Assembly: GCA_022432975.1 (NCBI GenBank)
Contig: CM039512.1
Location: forward strand, 45,906,309-45,970,308
Direction: 5' to 3'
From: Begonia masoniana
Lineage: Eukaryota; Streptophyta; Magnoliopsida; Cucurbitales; Begoniaceae
DNA length: 64,000 nucleotides
The notes beneath the pieces were generated by a model. It was not told the origin of the DNA and did no database searches. It worked only from the letters and a program-made list of their open reading frames with translations. This document shows, one piece after another, positions 33,107-44,391 of the stretch; positions within the stretch are counted from its first letter, which is position 1; each line of letters opens with the position of its first letter. Position numbers and translations under genes: made by a program.

Positions 33107-33528
33107 CTTGCGAGCAGGCGAGCGAAAGGCTGTGCGAGGCGAATCAGAAATAGGCGTACCAGAAGTCAATCAATATCAGTAGTCGATCTATGCGAGCTGT
33201 GCGATGCGAGAGAGCCAAGCGACTGTGCGATGAGAGCGAATCGAGCAACTGTCGGTGCGATGCCGGAGAGAGTGGAAACAGGCAACGACAAAACCTCAAG
33301 GCTTCGGCCAATTTTTTAACTTTTACAATTTTAACAGGAGGGTATTTTGGGGATTAATCATCGCACGTGCGACACACGTGCCAATTTTAACGGTCTTTTT
33401 AACGGTAGAGTTTGAATTGCAAACATTTTATACGTTAGGGTTTGATTGGGTCAAAAAAATACGTTAGGTACCAAATGGCCACTGACCCCATACGTTGGGG
33501 TCTAAATTGAATTTTTCCCTATTTTTAA

Positions 33529-34337
33529 AGAATTTGTCATCCAAACACTTGCAACCATCATCAATGTTCATCTTTCTTTCTCAAACAAAATGAAATCATA
33601 TTGGCTTCATCATATGAAGCTCTTCTATAACTCTGCTTCTTCTTTGATGATTCTTAAGCACCTTAGGAGATATCAACAAAGATCACTAACAGGGAAGAGA
33701 TAAGATTCTGGCTTTAATTCAAAGACTATCTTTTCTGGTTTTTTATCCTCTTCTGATATTGGCGTTTTCATTGCCATTCTGGACAATCAGGCAACTCTTG
33801 GTTTCATGACACTCACTTTCTATAAGGGTGAGCAGAACCGAATCGAACCGACCTGTGGATCTCAAATCGACCCAGGCTCTGCAGGTCGATTTAGTTAAGT
33901 TTTTTTGTTATAAACTCAAAGTTGGGTCGGGTTTTGAAATTATATTCGGGTTATGGTTCGGTGTCAGGTTATGGTTCGATGTCGGGTTATTAGGGAAACC
34001 CGAACACCGAGCTGAGAAACTGAATAGATTGAATTAGGGCCCCTCGCAGTCACATGTCTTTCGTCTTTGCCCTTCATAGTCTCAGAATCATAGTCAATCG
34101 CACGCCTTCATCGTTCGTCACCCTTAACAGTTGCATGCCTTTGCCCTTTGTAGTCGCACACCTTCATCCTTCGTAGTCGCACGACGTCACCCTTCGCAAT
34201 CGCACGTCATCACCTTTTGCAGTCACACGCCTTCACCCTTTGCAGTTTGACGCCTTTGCCCTTCGTAATTGCATAATCGCGTTTCTCCTTTGTTGTCATC
34301 GTCAATTTTGCCAAGGTGAATGTGTGCGAGTGTTATT
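33529..34337. other. Spacer with degenerate 22-bp repeats
   Basis: No clear gene. At 33828 a GGGTGAGCAGAACCGAATCGAACCGACC stretch looks like a hAT-type terminus without a matching partner. From about 34052 to 34290 there are ten or so degenerate copies of a 22-24-bp unit built on CGCACGCCTTCACCCTTTGCAGT. The plus-strand D copy follows. Confidence 0.5.
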
Positions 34338-35765
34338 TTTTATTGGTGGAACGATCAACCTATAAGGCTTGAAAAATGCCATTGTAGGCGACCGCACTAT
34401 TATTCAATCAAAGATCATGAAGTAGTGCCGATGCACAAGAGGCGCACAGGGCGGCCCAACGCAGCCCTCCTGTGCCTAGACCTTCCAAAAATGTATTTTA
34501 GTAAGTTTTTGACGTTTTAGGGTTTTCGATTTTAATATATCTGAACTTATTATAGTTTCCTATATTTTTAGGGATATATTGAGCTATTTACCATTATTTT
34601 TATAGTTTATTTGATCCTATTTAAACACCCACATTGTATTAATTTATGTACGTCAAATCTAGCCCTTATTTCGTTCGGAACTCGCGAGTTGTCTCCTCAT
34701 TTTTTGTAGAACCTCCAAGGTAAGCTTAAACCTAATAGAATTTGACTCTCAAACAAGTAAACACATGAGTTTACATGCTTGAGGGAGACAGTTAGAATTT
34801 TCATTATTGTTAGGATTTTTCTATGGAAATTCTTTTTCTCACTTTCTTTCACTAATACACGACAATTCTATGGGTAGGTTAATTTAAGGGTGAAGGATAA
34901 TCATCGTGAGTAAGAGTCTATGTACTAAGGATCGAGGTAAATGATGTTTTATGCATTGACCCGTCGGTCTACATCACAAAGTGCTAGGTTAAGTAGTTTC
35001 GTTATGATAAGGCTTTGAGGACTTGTTTCATATTACGTTACGACATTAATGACTTGAATTTGTTTAATCATTATGATAGGATGAGATTTATGATTGATGT
35101 TATGTTTTATGATTATATTGATGACGACGACGATGCTCGAGGATGTGTTGTAGTATAGACTCTTGATTGTGATGTATTATTAGATTATATGATTGTATTG
35201 ACAATAATGTCGCTCGAGGATGTGTTATAGTATAGACTTTTAATTGTGATATTTGTTAGACGATATGATTATATTGACAACGATTTCGCTTGAGAATATT
35301 CCTTGTTTGATGATTTGATAGATGTAGAAATATTGATGTTTTTATGATACGTAGTGATGATCAAATAGCAAGAACAAACGAATTAACTCGAGGATATGCT
35401 ATGTTTTGCATCGTATATTTATGTATGACTCATGCATCATGAAAAAGAATTTATGTTAAGAAAGATTTAAAGAGAACAAAGAACAAAGAAAGAAAGAAAG
35501 AAAGACTAACAAAAAAAAACACATAGAAAGACGCAAAATGAGAGAAAAACTAAATAAAAGTAATTTTTCTTGTGAGACAGGATTACAAGTTGGTTGTCTC
35601 ATAATACAGGATCATGAGGTGTCTTCTCGCTTTTCTAGACTGAATTACCTCCAACAAATGGACTGTTTATCGAAACTAAAGTAAGAATAAAAGGTCCAGT
35701 AAGAAAGAACCGTGATAAGACTGTTTTTATGAAAATTGCATCTGCATAAAAGTCATAATAGTTTA
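34338..35765 (+). mobile_element. LTR D, right copy (inverted relative to 18763-20748)
   Basis: It starts at ttttttattggtggaacg and matches the reverse complement of 19157-20580 over its whole length. It includes TATTTAAACACCC (34619), the leader donor CCAAG/GTAAGC and the later GAG/GTAAAT. The 5' part of the LTR is missing. It is cut at GTTTA (35761-35765) by element E. The left copy continues ...GTTTATGCATATC at that point, which shows the original sequence before insertion. Confidence 0.85.
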
Positions 35766-38437
35766 TGTAACACCCGGTTCTTAATGAGATTTTGTAAATA
35801 TATATATAATGACATTTTGTAATTATGTCAAATTAAGTCGATTTCGTAAAAAAAAAAGCGTTATTACGATCCTAATAATTAATATGGATTTTAAGAAAAT
35901 TTTGAGAATTTTAGGAGTTTAACGCTAATTTTACGAGAATTAAGTTTCTCGTAATATAAAGGACGTTGTGGTAAAAATAGTAAACGAGGTCCGAATTGCG
36001 AACGGACAGTTTTAATTGAACCCTAGTAATAAGTTGGAATAATGGGTGAAATAAGAAATTTTGGAGAAACTGAACTGTTAGCTAAATAACGAAACGAAGG
36101 ACGAAACAAATAGAAAATCAAAGGAAGAGCAAAAAGGTAATTTGCCAAGTCAAATTTTAATTAAAAATCAAAATTTTCTTCTTCTCTTCTCCCTCATTCG
36201 CGACTCCCCTTCTCTGTGATTTCTCCAGGCGACTTTTCATCGCCTCTCCTCTGACGTTCTCCATTCCGGCGACCAACCGTCTCTGATCAACCTCTGTTCT
36301 TCACGTTTTCTTCTCCAATGCCGACCCTAGGTACGATTCTAAGGTTTTAGAAAGGTTTATTTTGATTTTTACGGTGTTTAAACGATTAAGGTTTCGTTTA
36401 GGGTTTTGCGAAAAACGTGATTTAGGGTTAGAAATCGGTAAGGTTATTGTAGTTATGAATATAATGGACATATTGGGCGTATTGGACGAAAGTTGGTCTA
36501 TCCATTGTGGAATATTAAGGTTTGTACAAATTTTGAGATTTGGAAAACTTCGTTAATGGAGGTTTTGAGGTGTCGAGCGCAAATCGCTCGATAAAAATGC
36601 CTCAATGAGTTAAATTAGAGTTTTAGAAAAATTTCATTAGTTAGAGTTTCGTAAATTTAGATGTTTATTAGTTTAGACTCGTTTTAACGACAAATATTGT
36701 GAATTTGCCTAAGGTAAACGACGCTCGTGGACGGAGCTTGAAGTTCAACGCGCACGAGGTAAGTTCTCGTGACTTACTCTGGCCGATAGCCCTACACCGT
36801 ATATCGATGTTGCGTCGAGGGTTATTGTGGAATTGTTTGTTTAAATGCTTTGGTTGGGTAGTTAGGATTAGTTCTTTTATAGGGTATGCTTTTAATTGTT
36901 TTTATTGTCTTGATGGTACGTATGATGTATGTTTACTTTAAGCACATAATTGTCCAGGCATCACGGTTTTCAATTATGCATAGAAAATAAATTTCCGCAC
37001 TATGTTTTAAAGAAAATGGCGATGTGGCCTGAAAGGGGGCTATTGACCTATTGTGAAGGCTGAGAAGGGCCGGTCACAATACCGCATCGATGTGGCCCGA
37101 AAGGGGGCTATTGACCTATTGTGAAGGCTGAGAAGGGTCGGTCACAATACCACATCTAATAATAACCCATGTATGTTATATGATCATGCGAGGTGGGGCT
37201 CAGGCATGGCTGTGCGTGTTGCAAGCATGTACCCCCCTCCGCTAGGTGGAAAGGGTTGTCCAACCGCCAGATGTGCCCTCTCCATTTAGCGGGTTGAGAT
37301 CTCAGTGACAACCTATGTAAAGATAAGAAAATATTGCATGATTTCTGAAACTCATTTGCACAGCATGCATTTACATTTACGAAACTTGCTAAGCCTTTAG
37401 CTCATAGATTGTCCGTATGGTGTAGGTGATCTTGAAATAGGTGAGGACGAGATCCCTCCACCCGAGGAATGATGCAGTTGAAGGAGGATGGCCCGTGGGA
37501 GTGTGCTGGGCAGTCGAGGTACCTTTTTGACCCGTGGGGAAGTAAATGTATGTTTTGGGAACACGATAGTTTTATAATTGTGTAGTTGAACATATTAGGA
37601 TGTTTGGGAATCTGGATAGTGGATAGTTTTACGTTTTGATGTTTTTAAATGACTTTGAAACTTATTTTACAACCGCTTGGTGATTTTGAACAGGAAGAAT
37701 TGTTAAGTTTTTAAACGGATCCACGCGGTTCGTTTTTATGAAATCAGGTTATGTTTTAAATATGTTTTGAGTTGTTTACTTTGGGGTGGGGTTTGAGTGA
37801 TTGTATGTTACATGTTTATGGAGTAGTTTATGTTGAAGTTTTAGTGTGTTTATGTGGTAAGAGTGTATGTTATGATGAAATGTGTTTGAGAGAACTGATG
37901 AAGATGAAAGGGAAGGAAAGGGAGCGATGCAAGTTCTTTGGAAAATTGGATTTCCAGAGAACTTGGCGATCGAACGCCAAAAGGGGCGATCGCATGGATC
38001 GCCATTCCCTGGAAAAATCTAGGGAGCATGGCGATCGATCCATCGATCGCCCGGGGGGGGGGGGGGGGGGGGGGCGATCGATCGCCTGGCGATAGATCGC
38101 AGGGGCAATCGATCGCCACAAGGAGGGGTGATCGATTGCTCCTCAGTTTTTCTTCACAGGCGATCGATCGCCCCTATAGATTTTGGGACAAATGTCCCTT
38201 TTGCCCCTCTGTGCATTGGCCGATGGTTTTTATTGTTTTAATTTGTTTTTATAATTATTTTAACTTGTATTTTATTGGTTTTTTATTTAAGTGTTTTCTA
38301 TGTTTATCTAAATGGTTTTGAAAATAGTTTTTGAACGTTTTTAACGAATTTGTATACGATGTAAATTCTGCTCAAAGTTTACACGGATAAAAAAAAATAT
38401 TATAGGAAAATAAGGGTACAGTATTAGGGTCGCTACA
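35766..38437 (+). repeat. Element E 5' LTR with complete split micro-ORF
   Basis: A 2672-bp LTR. The leader ends CCCTAG/GTACGA (donor 36331) and contains ATG at 36318 in the conserved phase. The micro-exon is 36714-36758. A GGCCGATAGCCCTACACC motif follows its donor. Two 68-bp hairpin units start at 37021 and 37089. The acceptor GGTGTAG/GTGAT starts exon 3 at 37426, and the ORF stops TGA at 37470-37472. The 3' third has a CAAGTTCTTTGGAAA stem, GATCGATC palindromes and a 22-base G run (38053-38074). Confidence 0.85.
36318..37472 (+). CDS. Putative spliced 34-residue LTR micro-ORF
   Basis: Inferred exons 36318-36330, 36714-36758 and 37426-37472 total 105 nt: ATG, 33 further codons and TGA. The middle exon has 14 whole codons (KRRSWTELEVQRAR). 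The last exon has 14 codons (DLEIGEDEIPPPEE), strongly acidic. The phase, the 45-nt middle exon and the 14-codon tail recur in other LTR families of the window. The 3' copy of this LTR keeps the frame with a conservative Glu-to-Asp change but has ATC for ATG and a mutated acceptor. No known family is recognised. Function, splicing and translation are all unproven; it could be a leader regulatory ORF. Confidence 0.45.
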
Positions 38438-38442
38438 ATTTA

Positions 38443-38604
38443 TGGTATCAGAGCCCCTGGGTTTTAAAAACGGTTCTGTAGACTACTCGACTGCACAGCC
38501 ACTACGCGGACATCCTTCCTCAACTGTAAGTATGTTTAAAAGTTTTATTTGATTTCGATTTCTTAGAGTTATTTGCTTTTAAGCTTTATAGGAGTTTTAG
38601 AAAT
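38443..38604 (+). promoter_or_regulatory. Element E primer-binding site and post-PBS leader intron
   Basis: TGGTATCAGAGCC (38443-38455) is complementary to the 3' end of initiator-Met tRNA. A 66-nt intron-like segment follows at 38526-38591 (AACT/GTAAGTA ... TTTATAG/G), and gag starts at 38605. The same donor and acceptor contexts occur in A, H and at the window start. Confidence 0.75.
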
Positions 38605-40193
38605 ATGGTACGTCGAGGAAATGACCGAGATGATAGAGACGATACGATAGACTACCTTAAGGATTTTATTGCCCAACAGTCCCAACACATGGAGCGACAG
38701 GCTCAACAGATGGAGAGACAGTCCCAACAGTTGGGCAGCTTAATAGATCAAGAGGGCATTAGAGCTCGGGAGACAGCGACTCCGGGTAATCGAGGGATGG
38801 AGAGATTCCAGAAGCTCCAACCTCCTGTGTTCAACGGACAGTCTACGGATCCCTCTTCAGCCAAGTAGTGGATTCGAACCACGGAGGACATGCTGGCCTA
38901 CGCAAGCATTGAGAACGGAGAGAAGGTTGCGTTGGTAAGCTACCACTAGCACTGGATGCCCGATTTTGGTGGGATTCTATTAAGGCAACCATCGATGTGA
39001 CGATTATGAGTTGGGAGCGTTTCAAAATGATATGCTACGACAAGTACTTCAGCCATATAATGCGGGAGGCGAAGATGGTAGAGTTTATGCAATTGCGGCA
39101 GGTTGGTTCGATTGTCGACTATGTGAGGAGGTTTGAGGCTTTGTCCCGATTCGCGTCGCGTTAGGTCAGTGTTAATGAGGACAAGGTACGCAGATTTGTA
39201 CAGGGGCTTGGCCAAGAAATTCGGAAGAGTCTTACCATATCAAGGGTGCAGAATGTATCATATGATGAGATAGTAGCCAGAGCACTTGAGATTGAGGTCG
39301 TTGATCAGAGCTATGTCAAACCAAGAGAGCCAGCTAAAGGATTCTTTCGAGAGATCCACCCTCAGCTCAGAAATAAGGGCTGGCAGCCGAGAGGATAGCC
39401 ACAGCAACAACAACGGGGCGTTAAGAGGCCTTTAGAGGGAGGCAATGATCGAGAGAAGGAAAAACAGGTACAAGGGGCTTCTCAGATGCCTTGGTGCACT
39501 AAGTGCCAGAAAGAATACAGTGGAGAGTGCAGAATGGGCACGAATAAGTGCTATCGGTGTGAAGTAGTTGGCCACTTCGTTAAAGATTGCCCGAAGCAAG
39601 GCCGTGAGCAGTCAGACACAGACCTGAGGAGGGTTATGCCGAGGATCTTTGCATTTATCGAGCCTGGTGATATCGACGATGAGGCTCAGCCCTCGGTGAT
39701 AGCAGGTACTATATTGATTATGGGCGTAGCTGTATTTTCTTTGATAGACACGGGGGCTACGCACTCTTTTGTTTCCACTGCTTGCGTGTCTAGACTGAAG
39801 CTTGTGCCTGAGTTAGCAGAATGTGAATATAGTGTGTTGCTACCTTCAGGAGAGCATATGCAGTCATGTCATGTTGTCCAGGGCAATATTGTCTCGGTTG
39901 GGAACAGTACCCTCTATGCTCGCCTGATTGTTATGGGCATAGAGATCTACGATCTTATCTTAGGGATGGACTGACTTTCACAGCATTTCGCCACCATCGT
40001 TTGTCGATCCGGGATTGTGACCTTTCAACTCCCGGGTAAAGTCGAGTTTTCTTATCAGGCGATGAACAGATTGAGTGGATCGCCTATTTCTTATTCCATG
40101 AAGGTCAACGAGCAGTTTAAAGGAGATTGCTCTATTTATTTGGCCACAGTAGTTGATACTCAGTTGCTCAGCAGAGTAAAGCCGAGTGACATT
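38605..40193 (+). pseudogene. gag-pro: Element E gag and protease, broken
   Basis: Gag starts MVRRGNDRDD, with a glutamine-rich coiled stretch and the PPVFNGQSTDP motif that opens the capsid domain. Frame damage includes TAG at 38866-38868, a frameshift near 38935 and TAGs near 39162 and 39398. The CCHC knuckle CYRCEVVGHFVKDC lies at about 39549-39590. Protease follows with the active site LIDTGATHSFVS (about 39745-39780) and LILGMD, where the expected Trp codon is TGA (39972-39974). The polyprotein is interrupted at 40194 by the copia insertion and resumes at 48131. The TSD copy ACATT falls at 40189-40193. Confidence 0.9.
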
Positions 40194-41614
40194 TGTAGGA
40201 TCGTATTTGTCTAAGAGGGGGGGGGGGGTGAATTAGACTTTTTAAATTTAATTTGTTAATCTAATCAATTTCTCTCTTAAGTTCAACTGATAAGAAAACA
40301 GCAAATAAACAAACAACAAAAGTGAGAGAGAGAGAAATTGATACCATAGTTTTTAACGTGGTTCGGCTAAGCTTGCCTACGTCCATGCTTCAAGGCTCCC
40401 CCTTGAAGATTCTTTCCTTCTCCTCACGAGAAAACCAGATCGAACTTCCCGGGCATCGATCTATTGCCTTTACACTTTGATTGAACTTCACGGGCGTCAA
40501 TCACATCCTTTACACTTTGATTGAACTTCACGGGCGTCAATCACAGCCTTTACACTTTTACAGTATGAACACAGTAAGCACATGGATACAATCTCTCAAT
40601 AGATAAAACTCAGATTAAAGTATAAAGAGATGTAGAAAATTGCAGAGTATATCTCAGTGTTCTGCTTGTTAGGGCTCAAAGATAATTTTTGCAAAAGGTT
40701 CTTCTTCCGAGCTCTTTCTTCTCTTTTTATACTCTGTCTCTTATCGGCTCCGAATCTTGAAATGCACCATATCCGAATGTAGAAATTATATGACTGTTGG
40801 AGAAGCATTCGTACATAGCTTGCTAGCCGTTGCATTCTGGAATAGCTTTCTCTCGCAGCCATTAATGGCGGAGTTAAAGCTTTGGACGAGTGTCACTGTC
40901 GCTCTCGGTCTTTTAAACTTTGGCGCTAAGACTTTGGACGTTTGCGCCATTCCATTAACGTGGACAACTGTGTCTGATTTGTGAGTGTGGACGATGTTGT
41001 CTTTCGTTGTCGTGGACGACTGCATTCCCTTTGAGCATGGACGATAGCCTTTCCTTTGATCGTGGACACAGCGTCTTCTCTTGAATGTGGACGATAAGCT
41101 TTCCTTCGAGCGTGGACAATAAGATTTGACTTGATGATTGACTAATGAAGCCGACTTAAAGTCATCTGACATTCACGTGGCAATATGGACGACTAATTTC
41201 TTCTATACTCTTCTGTCTCAGCCGTGGACGATTGAATCTAACTTAAAACACCACCTGACTTTCACGTGGACTTTGGACAATTGGTTTCTTTTATACTATT
41301 TTGTCTCAGTCGTGGACGATTGAATCTAACACCACCTGACTTTCACGTGACACTTTAACATCCGCGTGGACAATTGTGAAAGGCTTGACTGTGGACTATT
41401 GATTTCAGACTAAAAACACTTAACCGCAAAAACGTCAGAAACATAAAATACCCTTTTTAAAAGGGCATTTCCAGATAAATGTACTTATGAAAATAAACCA
41501 ACTTTATCGAATTAATTACAAGTTCACTTCACCAAATTCAGGTTAATCATAATCATCCAGATTAAAAGTTAATCATCAAAAATATAGTTACTTAAAAACA
41601 CATTTAAGCTAACA
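40194..41614 (-). repeat. Copia LTR (3' LTR in element orientation)
   Basis: It matches 46725-48125 closely, apart from small indels. The plus-strand right part (about 40985-41400) is filled with irregularly spaced copies of CGTGGACGAT/CGTGGACAAT, close to the TCTGGACGAYGTRG unit of LTR B. A G run near 40217-40228 differs in length between copies. Confidence 0.88.
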
Positions 41615-41999
41615 ATCTTCCCCTTTTTGATGATGACAAATAAATATTATGATTAACTAGTTTTTCACCCGTACTACTATCAAAATGATAAATAACTTCT
41701 CTAACTCTCTCATACTCTATGCATGCAACCAAAATAAATCAATCTATTCCCCCAAAATTCTCTAACTCCCCCACAGCATGTGCATGCAATCCAATTTGAT
41801 ATTTAGCTGTTACACTTTCTCCCCCTTTGACATTATAAAAAAACAGTAGAGAACAATGAACTACCAAACATTTGTATATTAATGAGGAAGGAGAATCAGA
41901 GTATTAAACAAAAACTTGTGTAACTATGGAAACTGAAAAATTGTTCACAAAAAAAAATGGCCTAGTTAAAATTGTTCACACAAAAAAAATATCTCCTAT

Positions 42000-43994
42000 T
42001 TAGTCTAAATCAGAAATAAGCTTCCATAGCTCCTTCTGAAGGGAAAAAGGCACTTGGAGTGGAGCTGAAACAGAAGTGGAAGCAGATGGATCAAATGGAC
42101 CACGATAGACAACCAAATCTGTACAAGGTGGAGGTATTGGGTGAGCAGCCAGATAAGCATCGATTAGACGTTGCAGCTCAGGTGAAGGACCAGTGACAGA
42201 GGAGACAAATGGATCAATAAACTTAAGCTCAGCTTCCTGGAGATCCAAGGGCACTAAACGAACCTCTGCAACAACCTCAGGTCTAAAGATTGGAGGGAAG
42301 AGATCTTCAGAACAAGCATCTGGGAAACAGAGAGGGCTATGCAGTACTGGTCGAAGAGCTTCAATGTCAGACCTTATAGACTGAAGGTCCTTGTTAAGAG
42401 AGACTTCAAGTCTATTTACCCTTGAAACCCACCTATCTTGAACAGAGTCAAGGTCCTTGCTCAAGTCCATTTTGGTCTGATTGAGCAATTCTTTCTTTGC
42501 AGTCTCAAGATGTTCAAGTTTGGACATGACGATTGCCTCAAAATGTGTACGGTTGGTGTTATATTAGATTTGGAAAGATTCAAGTCCTGTCCCGAGGCTA
42601 GCAAGGCTTGCCCGTACTTCATCTTGAAAGTCGACAGAAATAGATTTATTCACTGGAGGAGTGGGGCGACTGATAGGCCGAGGAGGAGCATGAGATGACA
42701 CATAAGATACTAGAGTTGAAGAGGGAGTTGTGATGGGCACTGGACTTGGAGTGGGAGCAGTAATTGGCACTGGACTTGGAGTGGGAGCTGTAGTTGGCAC
42801 TGGACTTGAAGTGGGAGCACTAATTGGTACTAGACTTGGAATGGGAGCTCTAGTTGGACTGATTGGCAGAGGAAGAGCAGGTTGGGCTTGAGGAGGGTCA
42901 GGATCACTAAATGGTTCTGGAAAGGAAGCTTCCTCATTAGAGACTTCCTCTGAAGCTTGAAGGAGCAGGACTGAAGGGGGTGCAAGCACAGGAATAAAGG
43001 AGTCATCGTGTTCACTGGTTTCCTCTTCTTCAGCAGGAAGAATTAATTTTCTGGTTGTACCCCTTCTTCGAGCTCTGCCAACCAACTCACCTTGAGGACC
43101 CCTTCTGCCCTCTCTGGCAACCAATGCACCTTGTTCATCCCGTGAAATGCCCATCCTAGACAAGTTGGAGGCAGAGAAGAAGTCTGAAGGTTTCATGGGT
43201 AAGAGCTGGTCAGATTCAGGATGATGGAAAATCTTCATAAGTAGAAGATTATAGAGTAAGGACTTGGATCCACTGGTGATCACTTGGAGCATTCGGTTTA
43301 GGATAATGAATCCAATGTGGAAGGGGTCACATTTAAAAAACTGATCAATTAAGAAGAGATCCATGCCACTGACATGGTCTCTATGGCCTTCGACGGGCAG
43401 AATGTTATAGTGAATCATCTGGTGAAATACTCTGGCCTGAAGATTTAGATCCTTGCTTTTTGGCCTGAGGGGAAAGTTGTTTGGGTCCTTGGCAATCAAT
43501 TGGATTAAATCCTTGCCCGCAGGTTTATTAAGAAAAGACGGAGTCAAAGTGGACTCAAAAACTCTTCGTGTACCATTGAGGAAATTACAGCAAAGGATTT
43601 GGTGCATCAAGTCTTGATAAAGTGTAATATGGCGCCCATAAACATAGCTCTTAAGGACTAGAGGTTTGGAAGAATGTTCTAAGTTGGCATAGAACATTCG
43701 AATTGGGATTTCACAAAACCCTTAAGCAGAATCAAATAGCCCTATTAACCTCAATCTTAGTAAAGGTTCTTCAAGATCCAAACCAGACAAATCATCAAAA
43801 ATTACTCCACGAGAGCGGATAATAGGCTTGAATTCAAAATCCTCATAGTACCTCTTGAAAGCGGCGTGATTGAGAAATTCGTGACTCGGCCAGACAAGAG
43901 ACAGAGGGTCCGAAACCGAATGAGCATCTCCAGTAAGTGCAGTCTTCTGCTTCTTTCTGGAGAGGACTTGAGGTGCGTGGGAAGAAGATGCCAT
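42000..43994 (-). pseudogene. Copia downstream ORF (plant transposon protein type) with two stops
   Basis: A single frame of about 665 codons, interrupted only by TAA at 43724-43722 and a TAA near 42566-42564; 43994, 43697 and 42527 are in phase. The N-terminal part (SHEFLNHAAFKRYYEDFEF, FYANLEHSSKP, SYVYGRHITL) resembles the uncharacterised plant transposon protein domain found in extra ORFs of SIRE-like copia elements. A proline-rich tract follows (tandem APTPSPVPIT units, 42700-42830), then a coiled coil (LEHLETAKKELLNQTK...). It lies downstream of the pol position on the sense strand, where SIRE elements have an envelope-like ORF. Function unknown; it is the best-preserved frame in the element. 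Confidence 0.7.
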
Positions 43995-43999
43995 TGAAC

Positions 44000-44390
44000 T
44001 ATGGTAGAGATTTTAGAGCTCGAGAGGAGTGGAGGGTAATGAAGAATCGGTGTCGGAGAGTGTTAGATAAATGGACAGAGCGCGGGAAGTTCAAAAGGTA
44101 GGGCATCTGAAACAGAGAAAAAGGGTTTTATAAAACAAACAATGACGGTCCATGGACACGTGTCGACAATGTCCATTCCTAACGTCCATTGCCAAAGACC
44201 ATTGACAACGTCCATTGTCAAAGTTTATTTTTATCGTCCATGATAAAAGTCCATTGTTATTAATTTTAATACACGTCCACTGGACAACGTCCATTGACGT
44301 TATTGACTACTTCTATTGTCATCGTCCATTATGACAACATCCATGCCTTCATTGATCAATTTTCTCTACTTTCTCTAACCGAGAAATAAC
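44000..44390 (-). other. Copia spacer with ACGTCCATTG repeats
   Basis: Non-coding DNA between the extra ORF and the RNase H remnant, with many scattered copies of ACGTCCATTG / ACAACGTCCA (about 44145-44345). Its reverse complement, CAATGGACGT, echoes the TGGACGA words in the LTR. Confidence 0.6.
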
Positions 44391-44391
44391 C

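Larger units (their letters stand above)
25491..33519 (+). mobile_element. Mutator-like element (MULE) with two convergent genes
   Basis: Bounded by a perfect 9-bp direct repeat, TATTTTTAA, at 25482-25490 and 33520-33528; nine bases is the hallmark of Mutator transposition. The terminal inverted repeats begin GGGAAAA.TTCAATTTAGACCCC and extend roughly 380-420 bp (left 25491-28178 including an inserted solo LTR; right 33140-33519). Without that LTR and its duplicated site the element is about 5.8 kb. It carries a transposase gene on the plus strand and a GRF zinc-finger gene on the minus strand. Each starts just inside a terminal repeat and points inward, as mudrA and mudrB do in maize MuDR. 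Confidence 0.92.

Noticed and set aside
34872..34936. LTR D as a further member of the 45-nt micro-exon set
   Set aside because: Its interval is 59 nt and begins with a stop in the conserved phase; the general plan is similar but the micro-exon rule fails.
38053..38074. G-quadruplex function for the long G run in LTR E
   Set aside because: Single-base runs of this length are prone to sequencing and assembly error, and the 3' LTR lacks it.
42193..42698. Plus-strand open frames over the copia extra ORF
   Set aside because: Shadows of the minus-strand frame, which has coherent domains and in-phase continuity.
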